Source of the DNA: Actinobacteria bacterium HGW-Actinobacteria-2
GTDB lineage: Bacteria; Actinomycetota; Actinomycetes; Propionibacteriales; Propionibacteriaceae
Direction: 5' to 3'
NCBI GenBank assembly: GCA_002841335.1
Contig: PHEY01000006.1
Coordinates: 147,532-211,531 of the forward strand
DNA: 64,000 bases
This document shows positions 54,259 through 63,244 of this stretch, piece after piece (position 1 is the first letter of the stretch; each line of letters starts with the position of its first letter). The notes beneath the pieces were generated by a model. It was not told the origin of the DNA. It searched no databases and worked only from the letters and a program-made list of their open reading frames with translations. The translations under genes were made by a program, and so were the position numbers.

Positions 54259-55392
54259 ATGAGTACCAAGGACTGGCTCGAAAAGGACTACTACAAGGTG
54301 CTGGGCGTCTCCTCCGACGCCAAGCCCGAGGAGATCAAGAAGGCCTTCCGCAAGTTGGCCCGCCAGTATCACCCCGATCAGAACACGGCCAACCCCGAAG
54401 CCGAGGCCAAGTTCAAGGAGATTTCCGAGGCCAACTCGGTCCTCGGTGATCCCGAGAAGCGCAAGGAGTACGACGAGGCCCGGCGGATGTTCGGCGGGGG
54501 CGGCTTCCGATTCCCCGGTGGGGGAGCCGGCGGCGTGCGTCCCGAAGACCTGTTCACCAACTTCGGCGGGGAGCAGACCAACATCAGCGACCTGTTCGGC
54601 GGGCTGTTCGGTGGCGGCGGCGGTAGCCGGCGCGCCAGTCGCGGACCGCGACGCGGTGCCGACATCGAGGGTGAAGTCACCCTCGACTTCGCCGACGCCC
54701 TGGCCGGCGCACAGGTCTCGCTGCAGACGTCCTCGGACGCCGCCTGCGACACCTGTCACGGCACCGGCGCACGACCCGGTACTCAGCCGACGGTGTGTCG
54801 GGTGTGTCAGGGCTCCGGCATGCAGACCTCGACCAGCGGCGGCATGTTCTCGGTCTCCGAGCCGTGCCGTGAGTGTCGCGGTCGTGGCATGACGGTCGCC
54901 GACCCGTGCCCCACCTGCGGTGGTTCGGGACGGGCGCGCGCCACCCGCACCATTCAGGTGCGGATCCCGGCCGGCGTCACCGACGGGCAGCGGATCCGGA
55001 TCAAGGGCAAGGGCGGCGCCGGTGAGAACTCCGGGGCGTCCGGCGACCTGTATGTGCTCGTGCATGTGCGCCCGCACAGGGTGTTCGGCCGCAAGGGCGA
55101 CCACCTGACCATCACCGTCCCGATCACCTTCGCCGAGGCCGCCCTCGGCGCAGAGATCCCGGTGCCGACCCTGGAAGGGAGCACGGTCCGGCTGAAGGTG
55201 CCGGCAGGCACCCCGACCGGGCGCACCTTCCGGGTGGCCGGACGGGGCGGGAAGGGCGGCGACCTGCTGGTCACCGTCGAAGTGCAGGTGCCCAAGGAAC
55301 TCAGCGATGAGGCCAAGCAGGCGCTGGTGGCGTTCACCGCGCAGGCCGCCGAAGCTGACCCGCGGGCTGCGCTGATGCGGAGCCTGGGATGA
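54259..55392 (+). CDS. dnaJ: Co-chaperone DnaJ (type I)
   Basis: 377-residue type I J-protein. The J domain has YYKVLGVSSDAKPEEIKK and the HPD triad, followed by a Gly/Phe-rich region with FGGGG repeats. Four zinc motifs are complete (CDTCHGTG, CRVCQGSG, CRECRGRG, CPTCGGSG). GAGGAGGTGG precedes the ATG. The stop overlaps hspR by 4 nt. This is the DnaJ1-type of HspR operons. Confidence 0.97.
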   Translation: MSTKDWLEKDYYKVLGVSSDAKPEEIKKAFRKLARQYHPDQNTANPEAEAKFKEISEANSVLGDPEKRKEYDEARRMFGGGGFRFPGGGAGGVRPEDLFTNFGGEQTNISDLFGGLFGGGGGSRRASRGPRRGADIEGEVTLDFADALAGAQVSLQTSSDAACDTCHGTGARPGTQPTVCRVCQGSGMQTSTSGGMFSVSEPCRECRGRGMTVADPCPTCGGSGRARATRTIQVRIPAGVTDGQRIRIKGKGGAGENSGASGDLYVLVHVRPHRVFGRKGDHLTITVPITFAEAALGAEIPVPTLEGSTVRLKVPAGTPTGRTFRVAGRGGKGGDLLVTVEVQVPKELSDEAKQALVAFTAQAAEADPRAALMRSLG

Positions 55393-55808
55393 GCGACAAC
55401 CTTCCCGATCGCTTCGATGTGGACGCCCCGGTCTTCGTGATCTCGGTGGCGGCACAACTAGCCGACATGCACCCCCAGACCCTGCGCGGCTACGACCGCC
55501 TCGGGCTGGTGGTGCCCGGCCGGGCCCGTGGACGGGGTCGGCGCTACTCGCTGCGCGACATCGCCAAGCTGCGCCACGTCCAGCACCTCTCACAGAACGA
55601 GGGGATCAACCTGGAAGGCATCCGGCGCATCCTGGCGCTGGAGGCCGAGCTGGAGGCGGTCCGCGACCAGTTGTACCGGCTCACCGAGATCGTCGGACGC
55701 CTGCAGGCCACCGACCAGGGCGCGCGGGTGTTCACCGCCGCCCAATCCGGCCAGGTGCACATGGGCCGGGTGCGGCCCAAGGTGGTGCGGGCGATCACCG
55801 TCCGCTGA
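55389..55808 (+). CDS. hspR: Heat-shock repressor HspR (MerR family)
   Basis: 139-residue MerR-type autoregulator. The HTH region reads SVAAQLADMHPQTLRGYDRLGL, then RGRGRRYSLRDIAKL, and a coiled coil near 75-100. It represses the operon by binding the HAIR sites upstream of dnaK with DnaK as partner. Unlike metal-sensing MerR proteins it has no C-terminal Cys cluster. Confidence 0.96.
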   Translation: MSDNLPDRFDVDAPVFVISVAAQLADMHPQTLRGYDRLGLVVPGRARGRGRRYSLRDIAKLRHVQHLSQNEGINLEGIRRILALEAELEAVRDQLYRLTEIVGRLQATDQGARVFTAAQSGQVHMGRVRPKVVRAITVR

Positions 55809-55864
55809 ACCCGTCGGTCTGGGTCGATGCGCGAGCACTGCCTCGGCCGCGACCGGGTGGCCGC

Positions 55865-56665
55865 CTAGCAGGTGATCAGCAACTCGGTGTGTGGCACCAC
55901 GAAGATCGCATCAGGATCATCGGCCCAAGCCAGCCAGGCTTCGCTGAGTTCAGTGACGTCGCTGGCTGACGCCAACCCCAGACTCACCGCCTGGTCAGCG
56001 AAGGCGGGATCTTCTACCCGGCGCGCCCACGACCGACCCCACCAGGCGGCCCCATCGCCGGCGCTGAACGTCCAGGTGGAGGTGTGGACTTCGACCTGAC
56101 CGAGGCCCGCAGTGTGCGCCCAGGACAACAGGTGGCGTCCGGCGTCCGGCTCGCCGCCGTTCGCCCGTGCCACCGTGCGGTAGAGCACGCGCCACTTCTC
56201 CAGCCCGGGGAGTTCGGGGTACCAGCTCAATGCCCCGTAGTCGGCGTCGCGAACCGCGACGGTGCCGCCAGGTCGCGTCACCCGAGCCAGTTCGCGCAGC
56301 GCGGCGACCGGGTCGCTGAGGTGCTGCAGCACCTGGTGGGCGTGGCTGAGGTCGAAGGTGGCATCGGGAAAAGCGAGTTGATAGGCGCCGGCCTGCACGA
56401 ACCATAGATTCGAGACCCCGGACGCCTTCTCCTGCGCCCGCGCCAGCACGCCGGCGTCGATGTCGACCGCGACGACCTGGCCTGGTGCGACCCGACTGGC
56501 GAGGTCGACGCTGATCGTGCCGGGTCCGCAGCCGAGATCGAGCACGGTCAACCCCGGACGCAGCAGGTGCCGCCCGTAGGCGAAGGAGTTCTCCACGGTA
56601 CGTCGGCTGTGGGACGTCAGGACGGACTCCGTGTAGCCGTGGGTGTAACGCTCGGGAGTGGACAC
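55865..56665 (-). CDS. Class I SAM-dependent methyltransferase
   Basis: 266-residue methyltransferase. The SAM motif VLDLGCGPGTISVDLA starts near residue 40, the acidic ribose contact is in VAVDID, and motif post-II HQVLQHLSDP with motif III LARVTRPGGTVAV is clear. UbiE/COQ5-like family; the substrate is unknown. GTG start. Convergent with hspR. Confidence 0.88.
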   Translation of the reverse strand: MSTPERYTHGYTESVLTSHSRRTVENSFAYGRHLLRPGLTVLDLGCGPGTISVDLASRVAPGQVVAVDIDAGVLARAQEKASGVSNLWFVQAGAYQLAFPDATFDLSHAHQVLQHLSDPVAALRELARVTRPGGTVAVRDADYGALSWYPELPGLEKWRVLYRTVARANGGEPDAGRHLLSWAHTAGLGQVEVHTSTWTFSAGDGAAWWGRSWARRVEDPAFADQAVSLGLASASDVTELSEAWLAWADDPDAIFVVPHTELLITC

Positions 56666-56737
56666 CCGACGAGCCTAGGCGCCGCACCCCGCTGCAGGGC
56701 AGGGGGTGTCCCGCCGCTCGGGAGATCGCCGTGCAGT

Positions 56738-56787
56738 CGGCCACTACGTTCCTGGTTCGGCAAGCTCGCCGTAGGAACGGCCACTAC
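56738..56787. repeat. Hairpin flanked by 10-bp direct repeats
   Basis: CGGCCACTAC occurs at 56738-56747 and 56778-56787. Between them a hairpin pairs CGTTCCT with AGGAACG and, inside, CGGC with GCCG. It lies about 40 nt upstream of the OsmC start. The layout resembles a tiny inserted element or a duplicated operator. Confidence 0.5.
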
Positions 56788-56825
56788 CCGCTGTCCGCCA
56801 TCGCCCGGCTGGCTAGTCTGCGTTC

Positions 56826-57260
56826 ATGCATGAGTTCCCTCATCGGTACCTCGCCTCGGCCGTCGGTGGCCCGGAAGCCACCATCGCGACGACGTCTCCG
56901 GGGCTGCCTGAACTGGTTGCCAACACCCCGCCCGAGTTCGACGGGCCGCCCGGATTCTGGTCTCCCGAGACCATGCTCACCGGAGCCGTGGCCAACTGTC
57001 TGATCCTGACCTGGCGGTCGGTGGCGGCGCACAACGGCTTCGAGTGGTCGGCGATCAGCGTTGATGCGGTGGGCGTGCTTGATCGGGTCGAGCGGGTGAC
57101 CTGCTTCACTCGCTTCGACCTCACCGTGCGGCTCACCGTGCCGGCGGGCACCGACGCCGAACGCGCTGACAAGCTGATCCACAAGGCTGAGTCGGTGTGT
57201 TTGGTCACCAACTCGCTGACCGCGGAGATCGCGCTGAAGTTGGAGCTGGTCACCGCCTGA
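56826..57260 (+). CDS. OsmC-family protein (hydroperoxide reductase type)
   Basis: 144-residue OsmC/Ohr-family protein. Both redox Cys residues are visible, in VANCLILTW (about residue 58) and ESVCLVTNS (about residue 125), with a Glu in PETMLTGA. These features fit a thiol-dependent peroxidase acting on organic hydroperoxides. ATG 56826; monocistronic. Confidence 0.9.
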   Translation: MHEFPHRYLASAVGGPEATIATTSPGLPELVANTPPEFDGPPGFWSPETMLTGAVANCLILTWRSVAAHNGFEWSAISVDAVGVLDRVERVTCFTRFDLTVRLTVPAGTDAERADKLIHKAESVCLVTNSLTAEIALKLELVTA

Positions 57261-57381
57261 GGCTGGTGCGGGCCGGGATTGCTCGATACTGCGGCTTTAG
57301 TGGCTGTGGTAACCGTAGGTTCCTGTCCACAGATGGGCTGACGGATGACGCGTTCTCACCGCTGATCCCGAAGCTGCAGGC

Positions 57382-58347
57382 ATGAGAACTCCTCGTGTGT
57401 GGACTTTGCCAACCGAGCCTGTGACAACGGCGCTTCTCCACGCGGCGGGGGTGAGTACCCAGATGATCCGCACGCAGGTGCGCAATGGTCGACTCTTGCG
57501 GCTTCGCCAGGGTGTCTATTTGGCCACCGCTGCGTGGCCCAGCGCCATTGCTGATCAGCACCAAGTGCGTGGGCGAGCCGAGGTGGTGGCCAACCCCGGT
57601 GCGGTGTTGAGCCATCAGTCGGCGGCGTTGTCCTGGGGTCTGCCATCGCCGGGGTTCAAGGGCTGGTCCGAGTTCGCGGTGAGTGTGAGTTTCGCCGCAG
57701 ATGACGGCCACGGCTGGTCGGCCGGAGCGGCGCGCCACCATCAGGCCATGTTGCCGTTGGAGCACCGTGCTCGCGACTCGGCAGGCTACCCAATAACCAG
57801 TTTGGCGCGCACCGCAGTTGATCTCGCCGCAGGTTTGAACCTCCCCGAGGCGTGGGTGCTGTTGGATGCAGCCGCGCGGAAGCTGTGCGCGGGTTACGTG
57901 AGTTCTATTCGGCGCAGCGATCTCACTAACCCGCGGTTAGTAGCCGCCGCTCGAGCGGAGTTGGCGGACGTGGCCACTGCTCTGCGGCGAACAAGGTTGC
58001 TGTCGGTCATCTCTGGCTGTGACCCGGCGCGTGAGTCGGTCGCCGAGTCGCTCTCCGCGGGGCATTTTCGCCTTGCCGGGTTGCCGCAGCCTCGACATCA
58101 GGTGCCGATCGATACCGCTGCGGGGGTGTTCTTCCCGGACTGCTACTGGTCCGAGGTCGGGCTGATCGGTGAGTGTGATGGTGCGGTGAAGTACGCCGAC
58201 TCGAATGCCTATGTGCATGAGAAGCAGCGTGAGCAAGCACTCCGAGATGCTGGCTATCCCGTGGTGCGTTGGCTGGCCAAGGAGATCATGACCCGCCCCT
58301 CAGTGGTGGTTGAGCGAGTCCGGCGGGCGCTCGACGCCAACCAATAG
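57382..58347 (+). CDS. AbiEi-like winged-helix plus nuclease-fold (DUF559-like) protein
   Basis: 321-residue protein. Residues 15-60 resemble the AbiEi antitoxin HTH (ALLHAAGVSTQMIRTQVRNG then GRLLRLRQGVY). The middle has SLARTAVDLA. The C-terminal part carries a possible PD-(D/E)XK nuclease core: Glu in RESVAES, Asp in FFPDCYW, then GECDGAVKY (E-x-D...K). Proteins of this layout are numerous in actinomycetes and are not paired with an AbiEii toxin; none is seen here. Possibly a Vsr-like or defence-related nuclease. Activity is unproven. Confidence 0.82.
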   Translation: MRTPRVWTLPTEPVTTALLHAAGVSTQMIRTQVRNGRLLRLRQGVYLATAAWPSAIADQHQVRGRAEVVANPGAVLSHQSAALSWGLPSPGFKGWSEFAVSVSFAADDGHGWSAGAARHHQAMLPLEHRARDSAGYPITSLARTAVDLAAGLNLPEAWVLLDAAARKLCAGYVSSIRRSDLTNPRLVAAARAELADVATALRRTRLLSVISGCDPARESVAESLSAGHFRLAGLPQPRHQVPIDTAAGVFFPDCYWSEVGLIGECDGAVKYADSNAYVHEKQREQALRDAGYPVVRWLAKEIMTRPSVVVERVRRALDANQ

Positions 58348-58497
58348 TGCTGTTATGGCCGAGGTGCTGATGCCGTTGGCTGGTGACCCAAGCGAATGTG
58401 TCGTTATGGCGCCGGGATTCGGCTCGATATCAACAGTTTCGGTTGGGGCATCGATGCGTGGCATCGGTACCCCGGTCAAAACGACCATTTCGGTGGG

Positions 58498-59376
58498 CTA
58501 CTGACGTAGCGCTTGGCGGGCAGCGCTGATCACCGCCTCCTCGATCTGCTCCAACAACGGCGAGCGCAGCTTCCATCGCTGCCAGAACAGCGGAATGTCG
58601 ACCGGCGGCCCGTCCAGGCGAACCAGGTGACCGGCGCCGATGGCGCCTTCGGATTGATACTCGGGCACCAGCGCCCAGCCGAAGCCGAGTTCGCTGGCGC
58701 GGGCGAAGTCGCTGGACGCCGGCACCCGGTGGCGCGGCGGCAAGGCGGGGTCGGCGCCGACTCGTTCGAGGTAGGTGGTTTGCAGGCCGTCGCGGCGATC
58801 GAAGTCGATCAGCGGGGCGCGGGAGAACGCCTCGGCATCTTGAGTGCTCAGCCAGGTCTCGACGAACGCCGGCGTCGCCACGGGCAGATAGCGCATCGCA
58901 CCGAGCGGACGCACCGTGCAGCCGGCGACCGGGGTCGACTGTGAGGTGACGGCCGCGGTGACCGTGCCCGACTCCAGCATCGCGGCGGTGTAGTCCTGGT
59001 CGTCGCGGTGAAGATCGAAGATCACCCCGGCCTCGATCAGCGGTGTCAGGGCGGGCAGGAACCACGTGGCCAGGGAGTCGGCATTCACCGCCAGCGGCAC
59101 CTCGACGACGCCCGTCCCACCCATGCCGAGTTCGGCCAGGGTGTCATGCTCCAAGGCGTCGAGTTGGCGAGCCAGCCGGACGACGGCCCGTCCGGCGGCG
59201 GTCGGTTGCAGCGGCTTGCTGCGCACCAGCAGGACGCGACCTACCCGTGTCTCCAGCGCCTTGATCCGCTGGGAGACCGCCGAGGGGGTCAGATGAAGCT
59301 TGCCCGCAGCGGCGTCGAGCGAGCCGACGTCGATCGCCACGGCGAGAGTACGGACGAGATCGAAGGGTAGCTCCAC
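58498..59376 (-). CDS. lysG: LysR-family regulator ArgP/LysG
   Basis: 292-residue LysR regulator. HTH region GSLDAAAGKLHLTPSAVSQR is typical of ArgP/LysG, and the effector domain follows. It is divergent from a LysE exporter, the classic arrangement in which LysG with Lys or Arg activates lysE. The GTG at 59374-59376 is chosen because the conserved region begins there; the earlier TTG at 59400 is less likely. The ribosome site is weak. Confidence 0.93.
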   Translation of the reverse strand: MELPFDLVRTLAVAIDVGSLDAAAGKLHLTPSAVSQRIKALETRVGRVLLVRSKPLQPTAAGRAVVRLARQLDALEHDTLAELGMGGTGVVEVPLAVNADSLATWFLPALTPLIEAGVIFDLHRDDQDYTAAMLESGTVTAAVTSQSTPVAGCTVRPLGAMRYLPVATPAFVETWLSTQDAEAFSRAPLIDFDRRDGLQTTYLERVGADPALPPRHRVPASSDFARASELGFGWALVPEYQSEGAIGAGHLVRLDGPPVDIPLFWQRWKLRSPLLEQIEEAVISAARQALRQ

Positions 59377-59447
59377 ATAAGCAATGCTAATGCAGCCCAA
59401 GAATCTTTAGCTGTACTAATAATCAATGGCTGGCTAGCGTCGATCCC
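59377..59447. promoter_or_regulatory. lysG-lysE divergent control region
   Basis: 71-nt region, clearly A/T-rich compared with its surroundings (59400-59425). LysG should bind here and activate lysE. A single clean inverted repeat is not evident to me. Confidence 0.5.
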
Positions 59448-60107
59448 GTGACCACACTCTTTGCCGGCCTGGGCCTGGGCTTCTCGCTCATCGTGGCGAT
59501 CGGGGCCCAGAACCTATTCGTACTGCGACAAGGCATTCGGCGCGAGCAGGTGGCCCTCGTGGCCGCGATCTGCACGATCTCCGATATGACCCTGATCGTG
59601 ATCGGCATCTCCGGCATCGGCGCGGCGACCCAGGCTCTGCCCTGGCTGGAGGCTGTGGTGCGGTGGGCCGGCGCTGCGTTCCTGGTGGGCTACGGCGTCC
59701 TGGCCGCTCGGCGGGCGCTGCGTCTGGCAGAGGTCGGGCTCCAGGTGGATACCGACTCCGAACCCGAGCCCACCCCCGGTGCCGGCTCGGTGGCCACCCA
59801 ACAGCGAACCCGGACCTCGGCGGCCGCCGTGGCGCTGACCACGCTGGCACTGACCTGGCTCAACCCCCACGTCTATCTCGACACGGTGTTCCTGCTCGGT
59901 TCGGTCGGGGCCGCCCATGGGCAGGCGCGCTGGGTCTTCGCCGCCGGGGCCATGATCGCCAGCACCACCTGGTTCTTCGGCCTGGCCTACGGTGCCCGGT
60001 TCCTCAGTCGCTGGCTGGCCTCGCCGCGAGCCTGGCGCTGGCTGGACGCCGGAATCGCGGTGGTGATGATCGTCCTGGGTGTCTCCCTGGTCTGGCCGAC
60101 CGGCTAG
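59448..60107 (+). CDS. lysE: LysE/ArgO-type amino acid exporter
   Basis: 219-residue membrane protein with six helices, of the LysE family. The N-terminal AIGAQNLFVLRQGIRRE and TWLNPHVYLDT motifs match LysE/ArgO exporters of basic amino acids. The loop near residues 100-125 is long and polar. The 3' end overlaps the convergent TMEM175 gene by 4 nt. Confidence 0.93.
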   Translation: MTTLFAGLGLGFSLIVAIGAQNLFVLRQGIRREQVALVAAICTISDMTLIVIGISGIGAATQALPWLEAVVRWAGAAFLVGYGVLAARRALRLAEVGLQVDTDSEPEPTPGAGSVATQQRTRTSAAAVALTTLALTWLNPHVYLDTVFLLGSVGAAHGQARWVFAAGAMIASTTWFFGLAYGARFLSRWLASPRAWRWLDAGIAVVMIVLGVSLVWPTG

Positions 60108-60736
60108 GTGGTGCGGTTCGTGCGGGCCAGGCGATCCACCAGCCAATGCCCCGGACGGGCGAGGAAGAGCACCAGCAGCGACCAATAGCCGAGCTGGGGG
60201 ATGGTCAACGCAAGCACCAAGGACGCCACCAGGGCGCCGGTGAAGACGAGGCTGCTGTGCACCTTCTCGATCGAGATCTCGGCACCCGTGACCCACGCCT
60301 CCGGATGGCGTTTCAGCAGGATCGTCATGGCCGCCATCAACGCCGAGATCGTGATCATCGTCCCTTGATAGAGACCCAGCTGAGTTGCGTCGGTGGGTAG
60401 CGCGCCAGTGATCGCGGTGGTCACCGGAAGGAAGACCACAGAGAACAACCAGGCCATGTTCAGCCAGAACAGGCCGCGGGGTTCCCGCTCCACTGCGGCG
60501 AAGAGAAGGTGGTGGGCGCGCCAGAAGCGGGCGATCAGCACGAAGCTGAGCGCGAAGCTACCCAGCCGGGCCACGTTCTCGCCGAGGTAGTCGGCGGTGG
60601 TGAGGCCGGCCCGATCCGCCTCGCCGACAGCGTCCATCAGCGGGAGGATCAGCAAGGTCAGCGCGATCGCCACTGCGGCGTCGGAGAAGAACACCAGCCG
60701 TTCGATGGGCGCATCGACTGCTTCAGGGATCTTCAC
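60104..60736 (-). CDS. TMEM175/DUF1211-family potassium channel
   Basis: 210-residue membrane protein with six helices. The first helix contains the diagnostic RLVFFSDAAVAIALTLL (RxxxFSD), the selectivity-linked motif of bacterial TMEM175 channels, which form tetramers permeable to potassium. GTG 60736 has AGGAGG seven bases upstream and is preferred to a longer frame. Likely housekeeping ion permeability. Confidence 0.9.
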   Translation of the reverse strand: MKIPEAVDAPIERLVFFSDAAVAIALTLLILPLMDAVGEADRAGLTTADYLGENVARLGSFALSFVLIARFWRAHHLLFAAVEREPRGLFWLNMAWLFSVVFLPVTTAITGALPTDATQLGLYQGTMITISALMAAMTILLKRHPEAWVTGAEISIEKVHSSLVFTGALVASLVLALTIPQLGYWSLLVLFLARPGHWLVDRLARTNRTT

Positions 60737-60854
60737 GATCGCCTCCTGGGGTCCGCTGACTCGAGGGTAGCGAATCGACTCGGGGTGTCGCTGGTCGAGC
60801 CGTCCACCCGAACGGCCACCCCGGTTAGGGTGGCTCCGAACAAAGAGGAGCGTC

Positions 60855-62048
60855 GTGGCAGCCGAGGTCAGCCCGCAACAACGCCGGTGGTTCCGCGCCA
60901 TCGGGTTGTCGGCGGTTGCGCTGGCCTCAGCGTCGATGCTGGTCTACCTGCTGACCCAGCCCTGGGGGCCTGGCATGCTCGGCGACCTGGAGATCTACAA
61001 GGGCGCCATCTCCTACGCCTTCTCCGGTCAGCCTCTCTACGACTGGGTGTACGTCCATCCCACCGTGCACGGCCTGGGCTTCACCTACCCGCCGTTCGCG
61101 GCACTGGCGCTCTCCTGGCTGGTGCCGCTCGACCTCGGCGTGGCCAAGGCGATCTGGGTGCTGCTGACTTTCGTGGTGCTGTTGGCCTGCGTGCTGCTGG
61201 TGGTGCGTACCGGGCTGGCCGCCCGACGTCCGGACGGCGTGGTGCCGCTGGTCGACCAGGTGGCCTGGACGTCAGCGCTGCTCGTCGCGGTGATCTTCAC
61301 CTACCCCTTCCTGCACGACATGATCGTCGGTCAGGTGAGCCTGTTCGTGATCGCCTTGGCGCTCTTCGATCACCAGCTTCCGCGCAAGTGGCAAGGGGTG
61401 TTGGTGGGGATCGCTGGGGCGGTCAAGCTCACCCCGTTGGTGTTCATCCCGTACTTCCTGATCACCAAGCGGTGGCGCCAGGCGATGGTCGCCACGGCCA
61501 CCTTCGCCGGCGCCAGCTTGATCGCCTTCGCGGTGCTGCCGCAGGCGTCCATCGCCTACTGGACCGACAAGCTGTGGCAGACCGGACGGGTGGGCCGCAC
61601 CGACTCGACGGTGAGCAAGTCCCTGTTGAGCCTGCTGACTCGCCTGATCGGCGACGGCACCACCACCAAGATCATCTGGCTCGTGTTGGCCGCCGTGGTC
61701 ACGGCGCTCGCCCTGTGGCAGGCCTCGCGAAGCTACCGGCAGGCGGACTACCTGGGCGCGGCGCTGGTGGTCGGTTCGCTGTCGGTGGCGGTCTCGCCGA
61801 TCTCGTGGCCGCATCACCAACTCTGGCTGGTGCTGGTGGCCTGCTGGTGGCTGCTGCAGCCGGGCCGCCTGCCGAAGGTGTTGGCCCTCGTGCTGTTCGC
61901 CATCTTCTGGTGTTATCCCGCCTTCGACGATTATCAAGCGGTGTCCGGCTGGCTGGCCGTGGCCGTCGAACTTCCGGTGATCGCGGTGCTGATCGTGTTG
62001 GGCTGCGGCTCGCGGCCGCGCTGGGGGCGGGAGTTGGGTGAGCGATGA
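60855..62048 (+). CDS. GT87-family membrane mannosyltransferase-like protein (copy 1)
   Basis: 397-residue polytopic protein of the GT87 (DUF2029, PimE-like) family. YPPFAALALSWLVPL after the first loop, GQVSLFVIALALFDHQLPRKW and GAVKLTPLVFIPYFL are family hallmarks, with an acidic residue in GDLEIYKGA. GT87 enzymes use polyprenyl-phosphate-mannose and make lipomannan-type glycans. GTG start after AAAGAGGAG. It overlaps copy 2 by 4 nt. Confidence 0.88.
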   Translation: MAAEVSPQQRRWFRAIGLSAVALASASMLVYLLTQPWGPGMLGDLEIYKGAISYAFSGQPLYDWVYVHPTVHGLGFTYPPFAALALSWLVPLDLGVAKAIWVLLTFVVLLACVLLVVRTGLAARRPDGVVPLVDQVAWTSALLVAVIFTYPFLHDMIVGQVSLFVIALALFDHQLPRKWQGVLVGIAGAVKLTPLVFIPYFLITKRWRQAMVATATFAGASLIAFAVLPQASIAYWTDKLWQTGRVGRTDSTVSKSLLSLLTRLIGDGTTTKIIWLVLAAVVTALALWQASRSYRQADYLGAALVVGSLSVAVSPISWPHHQLWLVLVACWWLLQPGRLPKVLALVLFAIFWCYPAFDDYQAVSGWLAVAVELPVIAVLIVLGCGSRPRWGRELGER

Positions 62049-63244
62049 CCGAAGCTGAGGCATCCCCGGCTCGCACCGATCGGCTGTTCGGTTGGGTGCT
62101 GATCGCCTTGGTGGTGCTGGCTTTGGTGGTCGTCGCCGGCCGGGACGTCCTGGCCGGCGACCAGACGCTGCGGCTGGACTCGACCATCTACCGCAATGCG
62201 ATCAACGGCATGCTCGCCGGGCACAATCTGTACGACTACTCGCTGTCCTTGTACGACCGGCAGTTCCCCTTCAACTATCCGCCGTTCGCCGCGCTGCTGC
62301 TGATGCCCTTCGCCGTCCTGCCGGTGGGCTGGAGCCAAGGCCTGTGGATGGTGCTCCAGATCCTGGTGGCCGGGGCAGCGGTGAAGGTAGTGATCACCCG
62401 AGCAGCACCGGGACGGCTGCCGCGCGATTGGCGCGGGCTGGCGATCCTGCTCGTGGCCACCATCGTGTTCCTGATCAGTGCCAGTGCGATGCAATCGCTG
62501 CTCTTGGGCCAGGTGAGCCTGCTGGTCGGCGTGGCGGTGCTGATCGACCTGTTGGTCGTCCCGCCACGGTGGCGAGGGTTGCTCACCGGTGCGGCCGGGG
62601 CGGTGAAGCTGCTGCCACTGATCTACCTGCCATATCTGCTGATCACTCGTCAGTGGCGCACGGCGGCGCACACCGCGCTCGGGTTCGTGGTGGCCACCGG
62701 ACTGGCCTGGGCAGTGCTGCCCAACGAATCGCTGCGCTATTGGACGCAGGTGCTGTTCGACACCAGCCGGGTGGGCGAGTTGGGGGACCTGCGCAACAAG
62801 TCGATCCTGGGGCTGATGGCGCATTGGGAGTTGGGCGGATCGGCGCAGCGATGGGTGTGGTTGGGCCTCGCGGCCGTGGTGGTCCTCGCGGGCTTGTGGC
62901 GGGCCTGGCGGCATCACCACGCAGACCAGGAACTCGCTGCCGTCCTGGTGATGGGCGTGGTGGCCGGACTGATCAGCCCGATCTCGTGGCCGCATCACCT
63001 CGCACTGTTGGCCTTGGTTCCGCTGTACCTGCTCGCCGTCGGAGGACGACGGTGGACGGTTGTCGGAGCGGTGATGGTGCTGGCGTTCTGCTACTGGTCA
63101 CCGGCCGCGATTCCGGTGGATCGGGTGCCGCTGTGGCAGCAGGCCGGCCAATACCTGATGACGATCGCGATGGCGGTGCTGGTGGTGTTCGGCCTGCCTG
63201 CGCCGCGTCCGCCCGACCGGCAGGAGCTGACCGATGTCGGCTGA
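62045..63244 (+). CDS. GT87-family membrane mannosyltransferase-like protein (copy 2)
   Basis: 399-residue paralogue of the preceding gene, sharing the same block order (YPPFAALLLMPF, GQVSLLVGVAVLID, GAVKLLPLIYLPYLL, PISWPHHLA). Its acidic residue lies in RLDSTIYRNAING. The two probably arose by tandem duplication and may add successive sugars, or work as a pair. ATG 62045 overlaps the previous stop. The next gene begins within its last codons. Confidence 0.88.
   Translation: MTEAEASPARTDRLFGWVLIALVVLALVVVAGRDVLAGDQTLRLDSTIYRNAINGMLAGHNLYDYSLSLYDRQFPFNYPPFAALLLMPFAVLPVGWSQGLWMVLQILVAGAAVKVVITRAAPGRLPRDWRGLAILLVATIVFLISASAMQSLLLGQVSLLVGVAVLIDLLVVPPRWRGLLTGAAGAVKLLPLIYLPYLLITRQWRTAAHTALGFVVATGLAWAVLPNESLRYWTQVLFDTSRVGELGDLRNKSILGLMAHWELGGSAQRWVWLGLAAVVVLAGLWRAWRHHHADQELAAVLVMGVVAGLISPISWPHHLALLALVPLYLLAVGGRRWTVVGAVMVLAFCYWSPAAIPVDRVPLWQQAGQYLMTIAMAVLVVFGLPAPRPPDRQELTDVG

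Noticed and set aside
57382-58347. An AbiE toxin-antitoxin pair
   Set aside because: No AbiEii nucleotidyltransferase toxin gene lies on either side; the next gene is a LysR regulator in the other direction.
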